Below, one piece after another: positions 25,490 through 33,939 of a DNA stretch of 64,000 bases (positions are counted from its first letter, which is position 1; the number at the start of each line of letters is the position of its first letter). The stretch lies in assembly GCF_003967535.1 (NCBI RefSeq), contig NZ_BIFR01000001.1:2975001-3039000 (forward strand), read 5' to 3'. The notes below the pieces were generated by a model. That model ran no database searches. It was not told the origin of the DNA and saw only the letters and a program-made list of their open reading frames with translations. The stretch is from Tengunoibacter tsumagoiensis (lineage in GTDB: Bacteria; Chloroflexota; Ktedonobacteria; Ktedonobacterales; Ktedonobacteraceae). Position numbers and translations under genes: made by a program.

Positions 25490-26983
25490 ATGACCACGAC
25501 ACACATTCCACGCGGAAAGTATCATATCTGGACAGTTGGCTGTCAAATGAATCAGGCTGACTCTCAACGCATTCAGACCATGCTTGATGAATTGGGATGG
25601 GAAGAGGCAAGTATGGAGCAGGCGAACCTCGTGGTGCTCAATACGTGTAGCGTACGTAGCGCGCCAGAGGTGAAGGCGCACAACCAATTGGCACATCTCA
25701 AGCGTGCGAAAGAGCAGCGGAGCGATCTGCTTGTAGCTTTAATGGGGTGCATGATTGGCAATCAGAAGACCATTGATGATTTGAGCAAGCGGTATCCCCA
25801 CATCGATCTCTTTATGAAGGTCGAGCATTCAGATATTTTACCTCATTTTCTTGAAGAGCGCTGGACCCCAATTTCGGGGGCAGGGTGTCTGGATGTCGAA
25901 CTTCTCCCCAGCGATGAGCCGCAAGAGCTTGAACCCATTGAGAACCTGCTGCCAACTTTTGCCACCTCCACTGCACGAGGCAAGAAACAGACGGTTCTTC
26001 CAATGGCAATTACACCCAAACCAGGTGAGCGTATTGCCCATTATCCCACAAAGATCGAGCCGGCCAGAGTGAGCCCAACAGCCTGGTTGCCAATTGTCCT
26101 GGGATGTAATAAAGTCTGTACCTATTGTATTGTGCCTTATCGGCGTGGTCGAGAGCGCAGCCGTCCGCTGGATGAGCTGATGCTGGAGGCTCGTACGCTG
26201 GTGGATAAAGGGGCCAGAGAGCTGACCTTGTTGGGGCAGACTGTCGAATCCTATGGTTTAGATCTCCCTGAGCAGCCCGATCTGGCCGATCTGATGACCT
26301 CACTGAGCGAGATCGATGGACTGCAACGCATTCGGTTTATGACTTCTTATCCACGGTATATGACCGATAGTATGATAGAGCGGATGGCGCATCTGCCAAA
26401 GGTCTGTGAACACCTGAATATCCCGGTTCAATCTGGCGATGATGAGATGCTCAAACGAATGAAGCGTGGATATACCCTGGAAGAGTATTGTGAACGAATT
26501 GATCGTGTCCGTGAATTGTGGCCCAGTATCTCGCTATCAACCGATATCATTGTCGGCTTTTGTGGAGAGACTGAAGAAGAGTTTCAGCATACACTGGATC
26601 TGATTGAGAAGATCCGGTTTGATGTCGTACACGTTGCGGCCTACTCTGTTCGTCCTGGTACTGTCGCCTCGCGCTGGGAAGACGATGTGCCGTTGCAAGA
26701 GAAAAAGCGCCGGCTACATGCAGTTGAAGAGGTGCAGGCCAGGATCGCCCTGGAACGTAACCAGACCTCACTAGGCCAGATTGAGGAGGTTATGATTGAA
26801 GACCTTAACACTACCCATGGTCGTCAGCAATGGCGAGGACGAAACCGCACAAATAAGCTGGTCTTCTTCCCCCAACCAGAGGCGTCTACCAGCCAGCGGG
26901 TCTACCAGCCGGGCGATCTTGTTTCCGTTCGGATTGAACACGTAACCCCCTGGTCGCTACAGGGTTGCGCGGTTGAGTTATAA
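25490..26983 (+). CDS. miaB: tRNA-2-methylthio-N6-isopentenyladenosine synthase (MiaB-type)
   Basis: The protein has 497 residues. Cys18, Cys53 and Cys87 (VGCQMNQ, NTCSVR, MGCM) bind the auxiliary cluster. Cys206, Cys210 and Cys213 (GCNKVCTYCIVPY) form the radical-SAM cluster. A C-terminal TRAM domain is present. MiaB adds a methylthio group to i6A37 of tRNAs reading UNN codons. An unusual segment of about 70 residues (125-195), rich in Pro and Glu, separates the N-terminal and radical-SAM domains. It heads a run with the TPR gene, a 40-residue basic protein and a PucR regulator. Confidence 0.93.
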   Translation: MTTTHIPRGKYHIWTVGCQMNQADSQRIQTMLDELGWEEASMEQANLVVLNTCSVRSAPEVKAHNQLAHLKRAKEQRSDLLVALMGCMIGNQKTIDDLSKRYPHIDLFMKVEHSDILPHFLEERWTPISGAGCLDVELLPSDEPQELEPIENLLPTFATSTARGKKQTVLPMAITPKPGERIAHYPTKIEPARVSPTAWLPIVLGCNKVCTYCIVPYRRGRERSRPLDELMLEARTLVDKGARELTLLGQTVESYGLDLPEQPDLADLMTSLSEIDGLQRIRFMTSYPRYMTDSMIERMAHLPKVCEHLNIPVQSGDDEMLKRMKRGYTLEEYCERIDRVRELWPSISLSTDIIVGFCGETEEEFQHTLDLIEKIRFDVVHVAAYSVRPGTVASRWEDDVPLQEKKRRLHAVEEVQARIALERNQTSLGQIEEVMIEDLNTTHGRQQWRGRNRTNKLVFFPQPEASTSQRVYQPGDLVSVRIEHVTPWSLQGCAVEL

Positions 26984-27045
26984 TAAGCCAACTGGCAAAA
27001 ATATGTGCACTTTTCATAGATCCTGTGCAGATGGAGGATGTTTTA

Positions 27046-27873
27046 ATGACGCAAGCACTGTCGGCTGAAGAAAAAGCTCGAATGAAAAAACAGTGGACAG
27101 AGTTGGCTGTCAAGCTGGCCCAGGAGGGACAGTGGGCAGAGGCGGTAAATGTGAACAAAAACATTATCAACCTCTTCCCTTCTGAGCCCGATGCCCTGAA
27201 TCGTTTGGGCAAGGCCCATAGCGAGCTAGGACAGTACACCGAGGCCCGACAGGCCTACTCACAGACGCTGAAGTACAGCCCTGATAATATTATTGCGAAA
27301 AAAAATCTGGATCGCCTCGCGTTGATGCCTGATACCGTTCGTACTGGAGTTGCGCCAACTGGAGTTGCGCCAACTGGAGTTGACCTTCAGATCTTCATTG
27401 AAGAGACCGGTAAGTCGGGTGTAACCGAGTTGATCAACCTTGCTCCCTCATCGATGCTGGTGAGAATTGGGGCAGGTGATAAAGTGAATCTGCATGCAGA
27501 TGGACATCGCTTACTGGTAAAAAATGCCGCAGGCGATTATATCGGGCAGGTTGAGCCTCGTCTGGCCAATCGTCTGATTGGCTTTATTGCAAAAGGGAAC
27601 CGCTATGGGGCGGCTATCCTGATCCCTCTCCAGGGTGTTATTCGTATTCGTGAAGAGTATCAGCATCCCAGTATGTTCAATCAAGTGAGCTTCCCCTCGC
27701 AGGGAGCGAATGAGAAAGATACTGTACGAGCCTATATTAAGGATTCTATGTTGCGCTACGACCGCGACGACGAAGATGATCTGGGCAACGATGACGAATA
27801 TTATGATGGCGGGGATGATGCAGATGAGATGACCGAGGTCGATTTCGAGAGCGGTTCAGATAGCGACGAATAG
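27046..27873 (+). CDS. TPR protein with acidic C-terminus
   Basis: The protein has 275 residues, with GGAGG 8 bases before the ATG. Residues 5-85 contain two to three tetratricopeptide repeats (AQEGQWAEAVNVNKNIINLFP, LGQYTEARQAYSQTLKYSP). A short GVAPT repeat near 105 comes from an internal 15-bp duplication. A beta-rich middle domain follows, and then an extremely acidic tail (about 235-275). It probably acts as a protein-binding adaptor. Co-transcription with miaB hints at a translation-linked role, but this is inference. Confidence 0.75.
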   Translation: MTQALSAEEKARMKKQWTELAVKLAQEGQWAEAVNVNKNIINLFPSEPDALNRLGKAHSELGQYTEARQAYSQTLKYSPDNIIAKKNLDRLALMPDTVRTGVAPTGVAPTGVDLQIFIEETGKSGVTELINLAPSSMLVRIGAGDKVNLHADGHRLLVKNAAGDYIGQVEPRLANRLIGFIAKGNRYGAAILIPLQGVIRIREEYQHPSMFNQVSFPSQGANEKDTVRAYIKDSMLRYDRDDEDDLGNDDEYYDGGDDADEMTEVDFESGSDSDE

Positions 27874-27911
27874 TTTGTTGTTTTTTTTATCTTTGAAAGG
27901 AACCTATAGGA

Positions 27912-28034
27912 ATGAATAAAGCAAAACGTGTTGCATGGCATAAGCATCTGGCAAAAGCGAGAAAACTGAAAGAGAAGCAGCGCCAGGCTCAGAAGTCCGG
28001 GAGCACTCCTGCTACTGCGACGGTTCGTCGCTAG
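27912..28034 (+). CDS. Small basic protein (40 residues)
   Basis: The frame runs MNKAKRVAWHKHLAKARKLK and on to TVRR, with 12 Lys/Arg and an amphipathic helix. AAAGGA precedes the ATG. It sits in the gap between the TPR and PucR genes on the same strand. It resembles small, helical, nucleic-acid-binding or ribosome-associated peptides conserved in Chloroflexota. The function is unknown. Confidence 0.7.
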   Translation: MNKAKRVAWHKHLAKARKLKEKQRQAQKSGSTPATATVRR

Positions 28035-28050
28035 TTGTATTGTGTGAGTG

Positions 28051-29673
28051 ATGAGCAGTCTTTCTCCTTCGCAATCACAATCATCGGCATCGGTGAGAAC
28101 CATTCTGACTCTGCTCGCCTCACGTAATGCGCAATTAGTTGCAGGTGGGGAGGGGTTAGAGCGCCGTGTGACGTGGGCCTGTTGTATGCGTTCACGTCTT
28201 CCTGCATTTGATACGGTACAGGGCGGTGAGTTAGCCCTTCTCCGGCTTCAGCAATTGCGGCGCCTCGATGAGACGCTGCCACATCTGCTGAAAAGCCTCC
28301 ATCAAGCTGGCGTGGCAGTGATTGCTGTGGCTGCTCGAACCGAGGCGGAGATTGATGAAGAGTCGCGTGATCTGGCAAATCAACTGCGTTTGCCGTTGAT
28401 TTTATTGCCTCTCTCAGCCTCGCTTGAACAGATTGCTCGCGAGGTAAGCACTTTTGTTGCCAGTTTCCAGGGCGAGATCGAGCGCAAGGCGACCGATATC
28501 GCTCACCAGTTGATGGATCTGAGCGTACAGGGGGCGGGCATTCAAGGATTATGTGACGCTTTAGCCAATAGTCGGCAGAAATGGGTTCTGGTGCAAGATG
28601 CCGATCAGAGCATTCGTTTTCAATCAGCTCCGGCAATGACCTCTCTTCTGACTCTTCCCCAACCTTTTACTGACGAACTCTTGCGTGCTCAGGGCTTTAT
28701 CCGCGTTGTCGATCCTATCCTGATGCGTCATGAAGTCGTTGGCTATCTCTCGCTCATTGGGCGTGAGAGTGATTTTGATTTCCTTGAGCGCATCATTCTC
28801 GGGAAGGTCACTCCCATTCTGGCAATTGAGTTTGCACGCGAGCGCGAACGCAGTGAGGTTGAAAGCCGCTATCAGGTTGAAGCTTTTACTGATGTTCTCC
28901 AGGGCCATTATCAGCAGCCTGAAGAGATGTTGGCTCGTGCCCGGCTGCTTGGTTATGATCTGACGACTCCCCAGGTGGTCGTTGTATTTGAAGTGGCTCA
29001 GTCTGAACATGTTGTGTCAGCGCCATCGACTCAATGGAGCAAATGGATACGAGATGAGTTGTTGCGTATCTGGCCCAATTGTTGGATTCTCCCAGAGACG
29101 CGCCGGGTCACGGCACTCTTACCTCTGCTTGAATTGGGATCAACTGCTGAGGAGGAGCGTGAGAATGAGAATACCCTCTATACACGGATGGAGCGTGTGC
29201 TCTCCCGTGTACCAGTAAATCGAAGCAAAAGTTCAAATCAGCCTCTCTATTCGTGTGGCATTGGCCGCATTGCGCAAAATCTCTCGGGCATCCCTCTCTC
29301 CTTTCGTGAGGCACAGCAGGCCTTAGAGATTGGTCGTCGTCTCTTTGGAGAAGGCAATCTGCATTCTTTTGCGCGTTTAGGGATCTATCGCTTGCTGTTC
29401 CATCTTAACGGGCATAATGAGCTCAATGATTTTTATCAGGAGACGTTAGGACCTTTGCTCAGCCACGATAGTACGTATGTGGATACGCTCGAAGGGTTCT
29501 TTCGCTGTAATGGGAACCTGAGTGAGATGGCGCGTACGATGCACTTTCACCGCAACTCTCTCCTCTATCGCCTTAATCGTATTGAGGCTCTGCTTGGTCG
29601 CTCTCTGGAGGACCCCGAGCTGCGCCTCTCGTTACAGATTGCTCTCAAGATCCACCACTTAAAGCAGCGCTGA
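28051..29673 (+). CDS. PucR family transcriptional regulator
   Basis: The protein has 540 residues. The N-terminal PucR domain (about 12-150) is followed by a GAF-like/GGDEF-like central part. The C-terminal helix-turn-helix reads TLEGFFRCNGNLSEMARTMHFHRNSLLYRLNRIE, which is the PucR/CdaR signature. Such proteins activate purine-catabolism or sugar-diacid genes in response to metabolites. The target is unknown here. It is the last gene of the miaB run. The GTG at 28048 directly before the ATG is an alternative start. Confidence 0.9.
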   Translation: MSSLSPSQSQSSASVRTILTLLASRNAQLVAGGEGLERRVTWACCMRSRLPAFDTVQGGELALLRLQQLRRLDETLPHLLKSLHQAGVAVIAVAARTEAEIDEESRDLANQLRLPLILLPLSASLEQIAREVSTFVASFQGEIERKATDIAHQLMDLSVQGAGIQGLCDALANSRQKWVLVQDADQSIRFQSAPAMTSLLTLPQPFTDELLRAQGFIRVVDPILMRHEVVGYLSLIGRESDFDFLERIILGKVTPILAIEFARERERSEVESRYQVEAFTDVLQGHYQQPEEMLARARLLGYDLTTPQVVVVFEVAQSEHVVSAPSTQWSKWIRDELLRIWPNCWILPETRRVTALLPLLELGSTAEEERENENTLYTRMERVLSRVPVNRSKSSNQPLYSCGIGRIAQNLSGIPLSFREAQQALEIGRRLFGEGNLHSFARLGIYRLLFHLNGHNELNDFYQETLGPLLSHDSTYVDTLEGFFRCNGNLSEMARTMHFHRNSLLYRLNRIEALLGRSLEDPELRLSLQIALKIHHLKQR

Positions 29674-29701
29674 TCAAACGGCTGGTAAGAGCTACGGGAG
29701 G

Positions 29702-30778
29702 TTATTGATAAGCTTCATCTGTAAAGATAATATTGCCTCCAGTTGCTTTGAGTAGACGATCTTTGACTGCCCTTCCAAGTCCTTCTTCTGTAAAGCTGCG
29801 ACAAAGAATGACCTGGACGCCTGCATCTTCAAGCGTACGTAATCCAGCAAAGAGCCGGGTCGCAACCTGTTCAGGCGTCTTGCCAAGGAGATAGAGGGTT
29901 GCTCCGCTCTTGTTAAAATAGTCCTCGTCCTCATCTGCAAGCAAGACTCCAACCTGTTGACCTTGTTGGTGATAGCGTTGAATCTCTGTGAGCATCCTCT
30001 GGCGCAGGCTTTCTTTTGATCCTTCAAAGAGATAGGCCGGAACACTGGGGGCATAGTGAACGAGCATCTGCCCTGGAGCGTACAGAGCTTGCTGCTCTTC
30101 ATCGTGTTTTGTGCGAGGGGCTGCTACTTGAACCTCTGGTATGATTGTGCGTAATGCTTCCAGGCTGATACCGCCAGGACGGAGAATAGTAGGGATTGTC
30201 GAACAGAGATCCAGCACCGTTGATTCGACACCAACCTCACAGGCTCCTCCATCGAGGATCAGTGGGACCCGGCCCTGGAGATCAGCCAGGACATGCTGGG
30301 CGGTGGTGGGGCTGACATGCATAAAACGATTGGCGCTGGGAGCCGCAATGGGGAGACCTGCGCTACGGATCAGGCTGAGGGCAATGGGATGGCGCGGCAT
30401 CCTGATAGCGACCGTCTCCAGGCCAGCGGTTACCATTCCAGGAACACGTGAACTGGCAGGCATAATCATGGTCAGCGGACCAGGCCAGAAGGCTTGAGCA
30501 AGAGGGAGCGCTAATGGAGGAAGGGTGCTTACAAGCGTTTGCAGTGTTTCTAAGGCGGCAATATGAACGATGAGGGGATCATTGAATGGTCGCCCTTTAG
30601 CCACAAAGATCTGTTCGACGGCCTGAGGGTTGAGGGCATTGGCTCCTAGCCCATAGACCGTCTCTGTTGGGAAGACGACCAGCTCTCCTGCTTGAATCAG
30701 TGTTGCGGCCTGTGCGATCTTTGCTGCTTCAGGCTCTGCTGGCTGTACTGCTAAAATCTGTGTCTCATATCTGTGCAT
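29702..30778 (-). CDS. Threonylcarbamoyl-AMP synthase (Sua5)
   Basis: The protein has 358 residues. The YrdC domain (about 15-215) has FPTETVYGLGANA, KGRPFNDPLIVH and APSANRF; the C-terminal Sua5 domain (about 240-350) follows a linker. The enzyme makes threonylcarbamoyl-adenylate from Thr, bicarbonate and ATP, the first step of t6A37 tRNA modification. This is the long, two-domain Sua5 type rather than short TsaC. It is convergent with the PucR gene. Confidence 0.93.
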   Translation of the reverse strand: MHRYETQILAVQPAEPEAAKIAQAATLIQAGELVVFPTETVYGLGANALNPQAVEQIFVAKGRPFNDPLIVHIAALETLQTLVSTLPPLALPLAQAFWPGPLTMIMPASSRVPGMVTAGLETVAIRMPRHPIALSLIRSAGLPIAAPSANRFMHVSPTTAQHVLADLQGRVPLILDGGACEVGVESTVLDLCSTIPTILRPGGISLEALRTIIPEVQVAAPRTKHDEEQQALYAPGQMLVHYAPSVPAYLFEGSKESLRQRMLTEIQRYHQQGQQVGVLLADEDEDYFNKSGATLYLLGKTPEQVATRLFAGLRTLEDAGVQVILCRSFTEEGLGRAVKDRLLKATGGNIIFTDEAYQ

Positions 30779-31038
30779 AATGGATGCTTTGCCCCTCCAA
30801 CTTTCCGATGACTTTTTGGAAGCGATTATCTTTTGCCTGAGTATAGCATGTCAGGGCGTTCTCTCCAACTCTATAGCGTCATTGATCGGTAACGTTAGTT
30901 ATTTGTTACCTGCTTTGCAATCTGATTATCTCTTTCATACAGATTATAAAATTTTCTGGGATCTCTTCTGTTAGAGTTGTCAAAAAAAGTTGAGGCCCTG
31001 ATGGTCTTAACTGGATTGAGGGAAGGCGGTAGAAGGTT

Positions 31039-32232
31039 ATGAATCCACACTCTGTCCGTGATCAATTGCTCTATCCTCATGAGTGTTTTCGGGCTCTGCG
31101 ACACGAGCAGCCTGTCTACAATGAGCAGGCGAAATTTTGGGAGGTCTCCACCTACGAGGATGTTCATCTTCTGGTAACCGATCATGAGCTCTTCTCATCT
31201 GATGAGTCAAAATTTACACCAGCTTCGGAGGCTCCAGCGCTGAAGAGCATTTTGAATATGGACCCACCACGCCATCGACAACTGCGTTCCCTTTTGTCCC
31301 AGGCTTTTACCCCACGTGCACTGGCACAACTTACGCCTCGTATTACAGAGATTACGCAGGAGCTGTTGGATGCTGTAGAGAAGAAGGGGGCGATGGATAT
31401 TATTGATGATCTCTCCTATCCACTGCCTATCATTGTCATTGCAGAGCTGCTTGGTGTGCCAATTGAAGATCGACCACAGTTTAAGCATTGGTCGGACGAG
31501 ATCGTTTCAGGCGAATATGATGAGCTGACTGGTGAGAATCGTGAGCTTGTGCTGGAGCGCGTTCGTCAGCGTGTGCGCAAGACAATGGATGAGATAAATG
31601 AATACTTTCGCTCGATTATTGCTCAACGCCGTCAGCAGCCAGGCGAGGATATTATCAGTGCCCTCTTAGCTGCACGAGTGGATGGTCAGGAGCTCACAGA
31701 GGATGAGCTCCTGGGCTTCTGTGCGTTATTACTGATTGCCGGTAATATCACAACAACGAATCTGATCGGCAATGCACTTCTCTGCTTTGATGAGCATCCT
31801 GAAGCCATGGTGCAATTGCAGCAGAGGCCTCAGCTCCTTCCTTCCGCCATTGAAGAGGTTTTACGCTATCGTTCGCCTGTAACAATTCTGGCGCGTTTTG
31901 CTGCCTCTGATTTTATTCTAAAGGAACAATTGATTCGTCGTGGACAGGTTGTCCTGGGTTGGTCAGGAAGCGCGAATCATGATCCTGACCATTTCGTCCA
32001 TCCCGAGTGTTTTGACATTACGCGGAGCCCTAATCAACATCTTTCCTTTGGACATGGTATTCATTTCTGCCTGGGAGCGCCACTGGCTCGCCTGGAGGCG
32101 AAAATCGCACTGGGTATGTTATTGGAGCGTTTTACCAGAATACGTATCACCCATGAGCGAGATCTTGAGCCCGTAAATAGCACGTTCATTTATGGTGCAA
32201 AACACGTCCCTATTACCTTTGCCGTTCGTTAA
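31039..32232 (+). CDS. Cytochrome P450 (CYP107-like)
   Basis: The protein has 397 residues. The haem-binding loop SFGHGIHFCLG gives the ligand Cys344. ExxR is present (EEVLR). The I-helix reads IAGNITTTN: the usual acidic residue before the threonine (GxE/DTT) is isoleucine, which may alter proton delivery. It is soluble and needs external ferredoxin partners, none of which are adjacent. It oxidises an unknown lipid, polyketide or xenobiotic substrate. The ATG at 31039 follows GGAAGGCGG. Confidence 0.9.
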   Translation: MNPHSVRDQLLYPHECFRALRHEQPVYNEQAKFWEVSTYEDVHLLVTDHELFSSDESKFTPASEAPALKSILNMDPPRHRQLRSLLSQAFTPRALAQLTPRITEITQELLDAVEKKGAMDIIDDLSYPLPIIVIAELLGVPIEDRPQFKHWSDEIVSGEYDELTGENRELVLERVRQRVRKTMDEINEYFRSIIAQRRQQPGEDIISALLAARVDGQELTEDELLGFCALLLIAGNITTTNLIGNALLCFDEHPEAMVQLQQRPQLLPSAIEEVLRYRSPVTILARFAASDFILKEQLIRRGQVVLGWSGSANHDPDHFVHPECFDITRSPNQHLSFGHGIHFCLGAPLARLEAKIALGMLLERFTRIRITHERDLEPVNSTFIYGAKHVPITFAVR

Positions 32233-32327
32233 GCGCCTTGCTGAGCCATTGATGATCTGCTCTCTTCAGACTATCTACAGCAAGGATTGGAGGCCAGTTG
32301 GACCCTATCTTTGCTGTAGGTGATGAT

Positions 32328-33647
32328 TTACTGAATCAGAACAGACTGCTCCACCTCTCTCCAATAGCGAGAAAAACGGCGAAGATCACGAACCTGATGG
32401 TGTGGAATAAGACTATCAAAGGGATAGATTTTGACGTGACGTTGCTTTTGCAGCGCATGGAGCTGGCTCTGTAGATGGGGATCAACAACCTCGGTGGTGA
32501 CAATGGTTCTTTCCTCATGGTGTGTAAGCTCGAGCAGAATCTGCTGAGGTTCTCCTTGATAGATCTGCACATCTGGTATTTCTTGTAGACATTCATAGAG
32601 AAAAACGATTCGCTTGAGTGTCCAGCCAGCTTTCTTGATGGCATCCATATCAAAGATAAAGACCCTCTGTGCATCTGGATGGGCTTTCAGAGCTGGACTG
32701 AATGGATTGAGATTCTCTTCATTGATCCAGACCAGCGGCTGAACAGCAGGCGCCTCATCAGCAGTGTTAGATGCCTTGTGAGCGTTGGTCTCGTTGTGGA
32801 CGGTGGTGAGCCGCTGTTGGAGGGGGGACAACGATGGCTCAGCTCTAGTCGCAGGCGTAGGGAAGATGCGTTCTGCAATATCTTCATAGCTTCCAGCAAA
32901 AGGGCAGCCATGGTGGAGGAGTGGACACTGTGGGCAGTAGCTGTTCTGTGTATAGCGGGCGAGATTTTCGCGATTAAAGTAATAGGGTTTCTCCGCAAAC
33001 GTTGAAGCGACCCATTGCCAGGAAAGATTATTGCTTGCTGGATCGCCATCCAGAAGATGTTGAAGGAACCAGTAGGCGCCAGTCTGCCAGCGCACCTGAC
33101 GATGATGAATAAGATAGCTTGCGGTCCACATACGGGCATGATTATGAAGATAGCCCGTGGTATAGAGCGTCTGGATAAAGGCATCCAGACAGGCAAGACC
33201 AGTCTGACCGTTCTGAATATCTTCCGGCAAGTGCTCGGTATATGAGCTGACGCCAGTCTTCCAGGGCTCGATATCGTGCCAGATCTCAGTTCCTAGACGT
33301 TGATAGACATGTTGATAGTAGTCGCGCCAGGCCAATTCCTGGAGGAGTTTATCTGCCTGATGACCCCCCCAACGTGTGATGATCCATTCACGCACCTCTG
33401 ATAGTGAGAGCACTCCATGCCGCAGGTAGGGAGAGAGGTGCGTTACTGCCCCGTTGAGCAGATTTCGCGTCTGGGCATATGCTATTGGCTGAACCTGTTG
33501 CAGGCGTGTCTCAGCAGCACGCCTGCCCCCCTGAATTGGACTGATCGCTGGATGTTGGGCAGCAGCATCGGCAAAATGGACCAGGAGATAGGCGATAAGA
33601 TCATCGCGTTGTGCAAAATCTGTCTGCAAAGTCTGCAAATAGTGCAT
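32328..33647 (-). CDS. Photolyase/cryptochrome-like flavoprotein with reversed domain order
   Basis: The protein has 439 residues, with AGAAGAGG before the ATG. The FAD-binding helical domain is at the N-terminus: GGRRAAETRL, LSPYLRHGVLSL, ELAWRDYYQHVY, GDPASNNLSWQWVASTF. Next is a Cys/His cluster (CPQCPLLHHGCPF). The C-terminal 140 residues resemble the alpha/beta antenna domain (LVWINEENLNPFSPAL). In ordinary photolyases the alpha/beta domain comes first. The protein may repair UV dimers or sense blue light. The cysteines may hold an iron-sulphur cluster. It is convergent with the P450 gene. Confidence 0.8.
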   Translation of the reverse strand: MHYLQTLQTDFAQRDDLIAYLLVHFADAAAQHPAISPIQGGRRAAETRLQQVQPIAYAQTRNLLNGAVTHLSPYLRHGVLSLSEVREWIITRWGGHQADKLLQELAWRDYYQHVYQRLGTEIWHDIEPWKTGVSSYTEHLPEDIQNGQTGLACLDAFIQTLYTTGYLHNHARMWTASYLIHHRQVRWQTGAYWFLQHLLDGDPASNNLSWQWVASTFAEKPYYFNRENLARYTQNSYCPQCPLLHHGCPFAGSYEDIAERIFPTPATRAEPSLSPLQQRLTTVHNETNAHKASNTADEAPAVQPLVWINEENLNPFSPALKAHPDAQRVFIFDMDAIKKAGWTLKRIVFLYECLQEIPDVQIYQGEPQQILLELTHHEERTIVTTEVVDPHLQSQLHALQKQRHVKIYPFDSLIPHHQVRDLRRFSRYWREVEQSVLIQ

Positions 33648-33939
33648 ACCTCTTCTTCCCCTCGTTTCCTTATTCAACAGTTATCGTCTTGTGTTGTGCA
33701 CAATCAGGACGCCATTGTTGGTAGAAGGAGGGTAAGGGCTCACTAAATTTTTTTCGGTTAAAACTTTCCTTCCATCATATAGATGTGATTAAATAGAGAG
33801 AGGTTTTATAGAGAGTATCAGTAAACATCCGCATCGTGCATGGTAAAGTAGTAGTGCTTCTATTCATGTAGGTTCATTCCAGAGAGATCTCTGTAAACGT
33901 GTTGGAGAAGAGATCTTGTGCCGCTTTAAGGATGGAACT

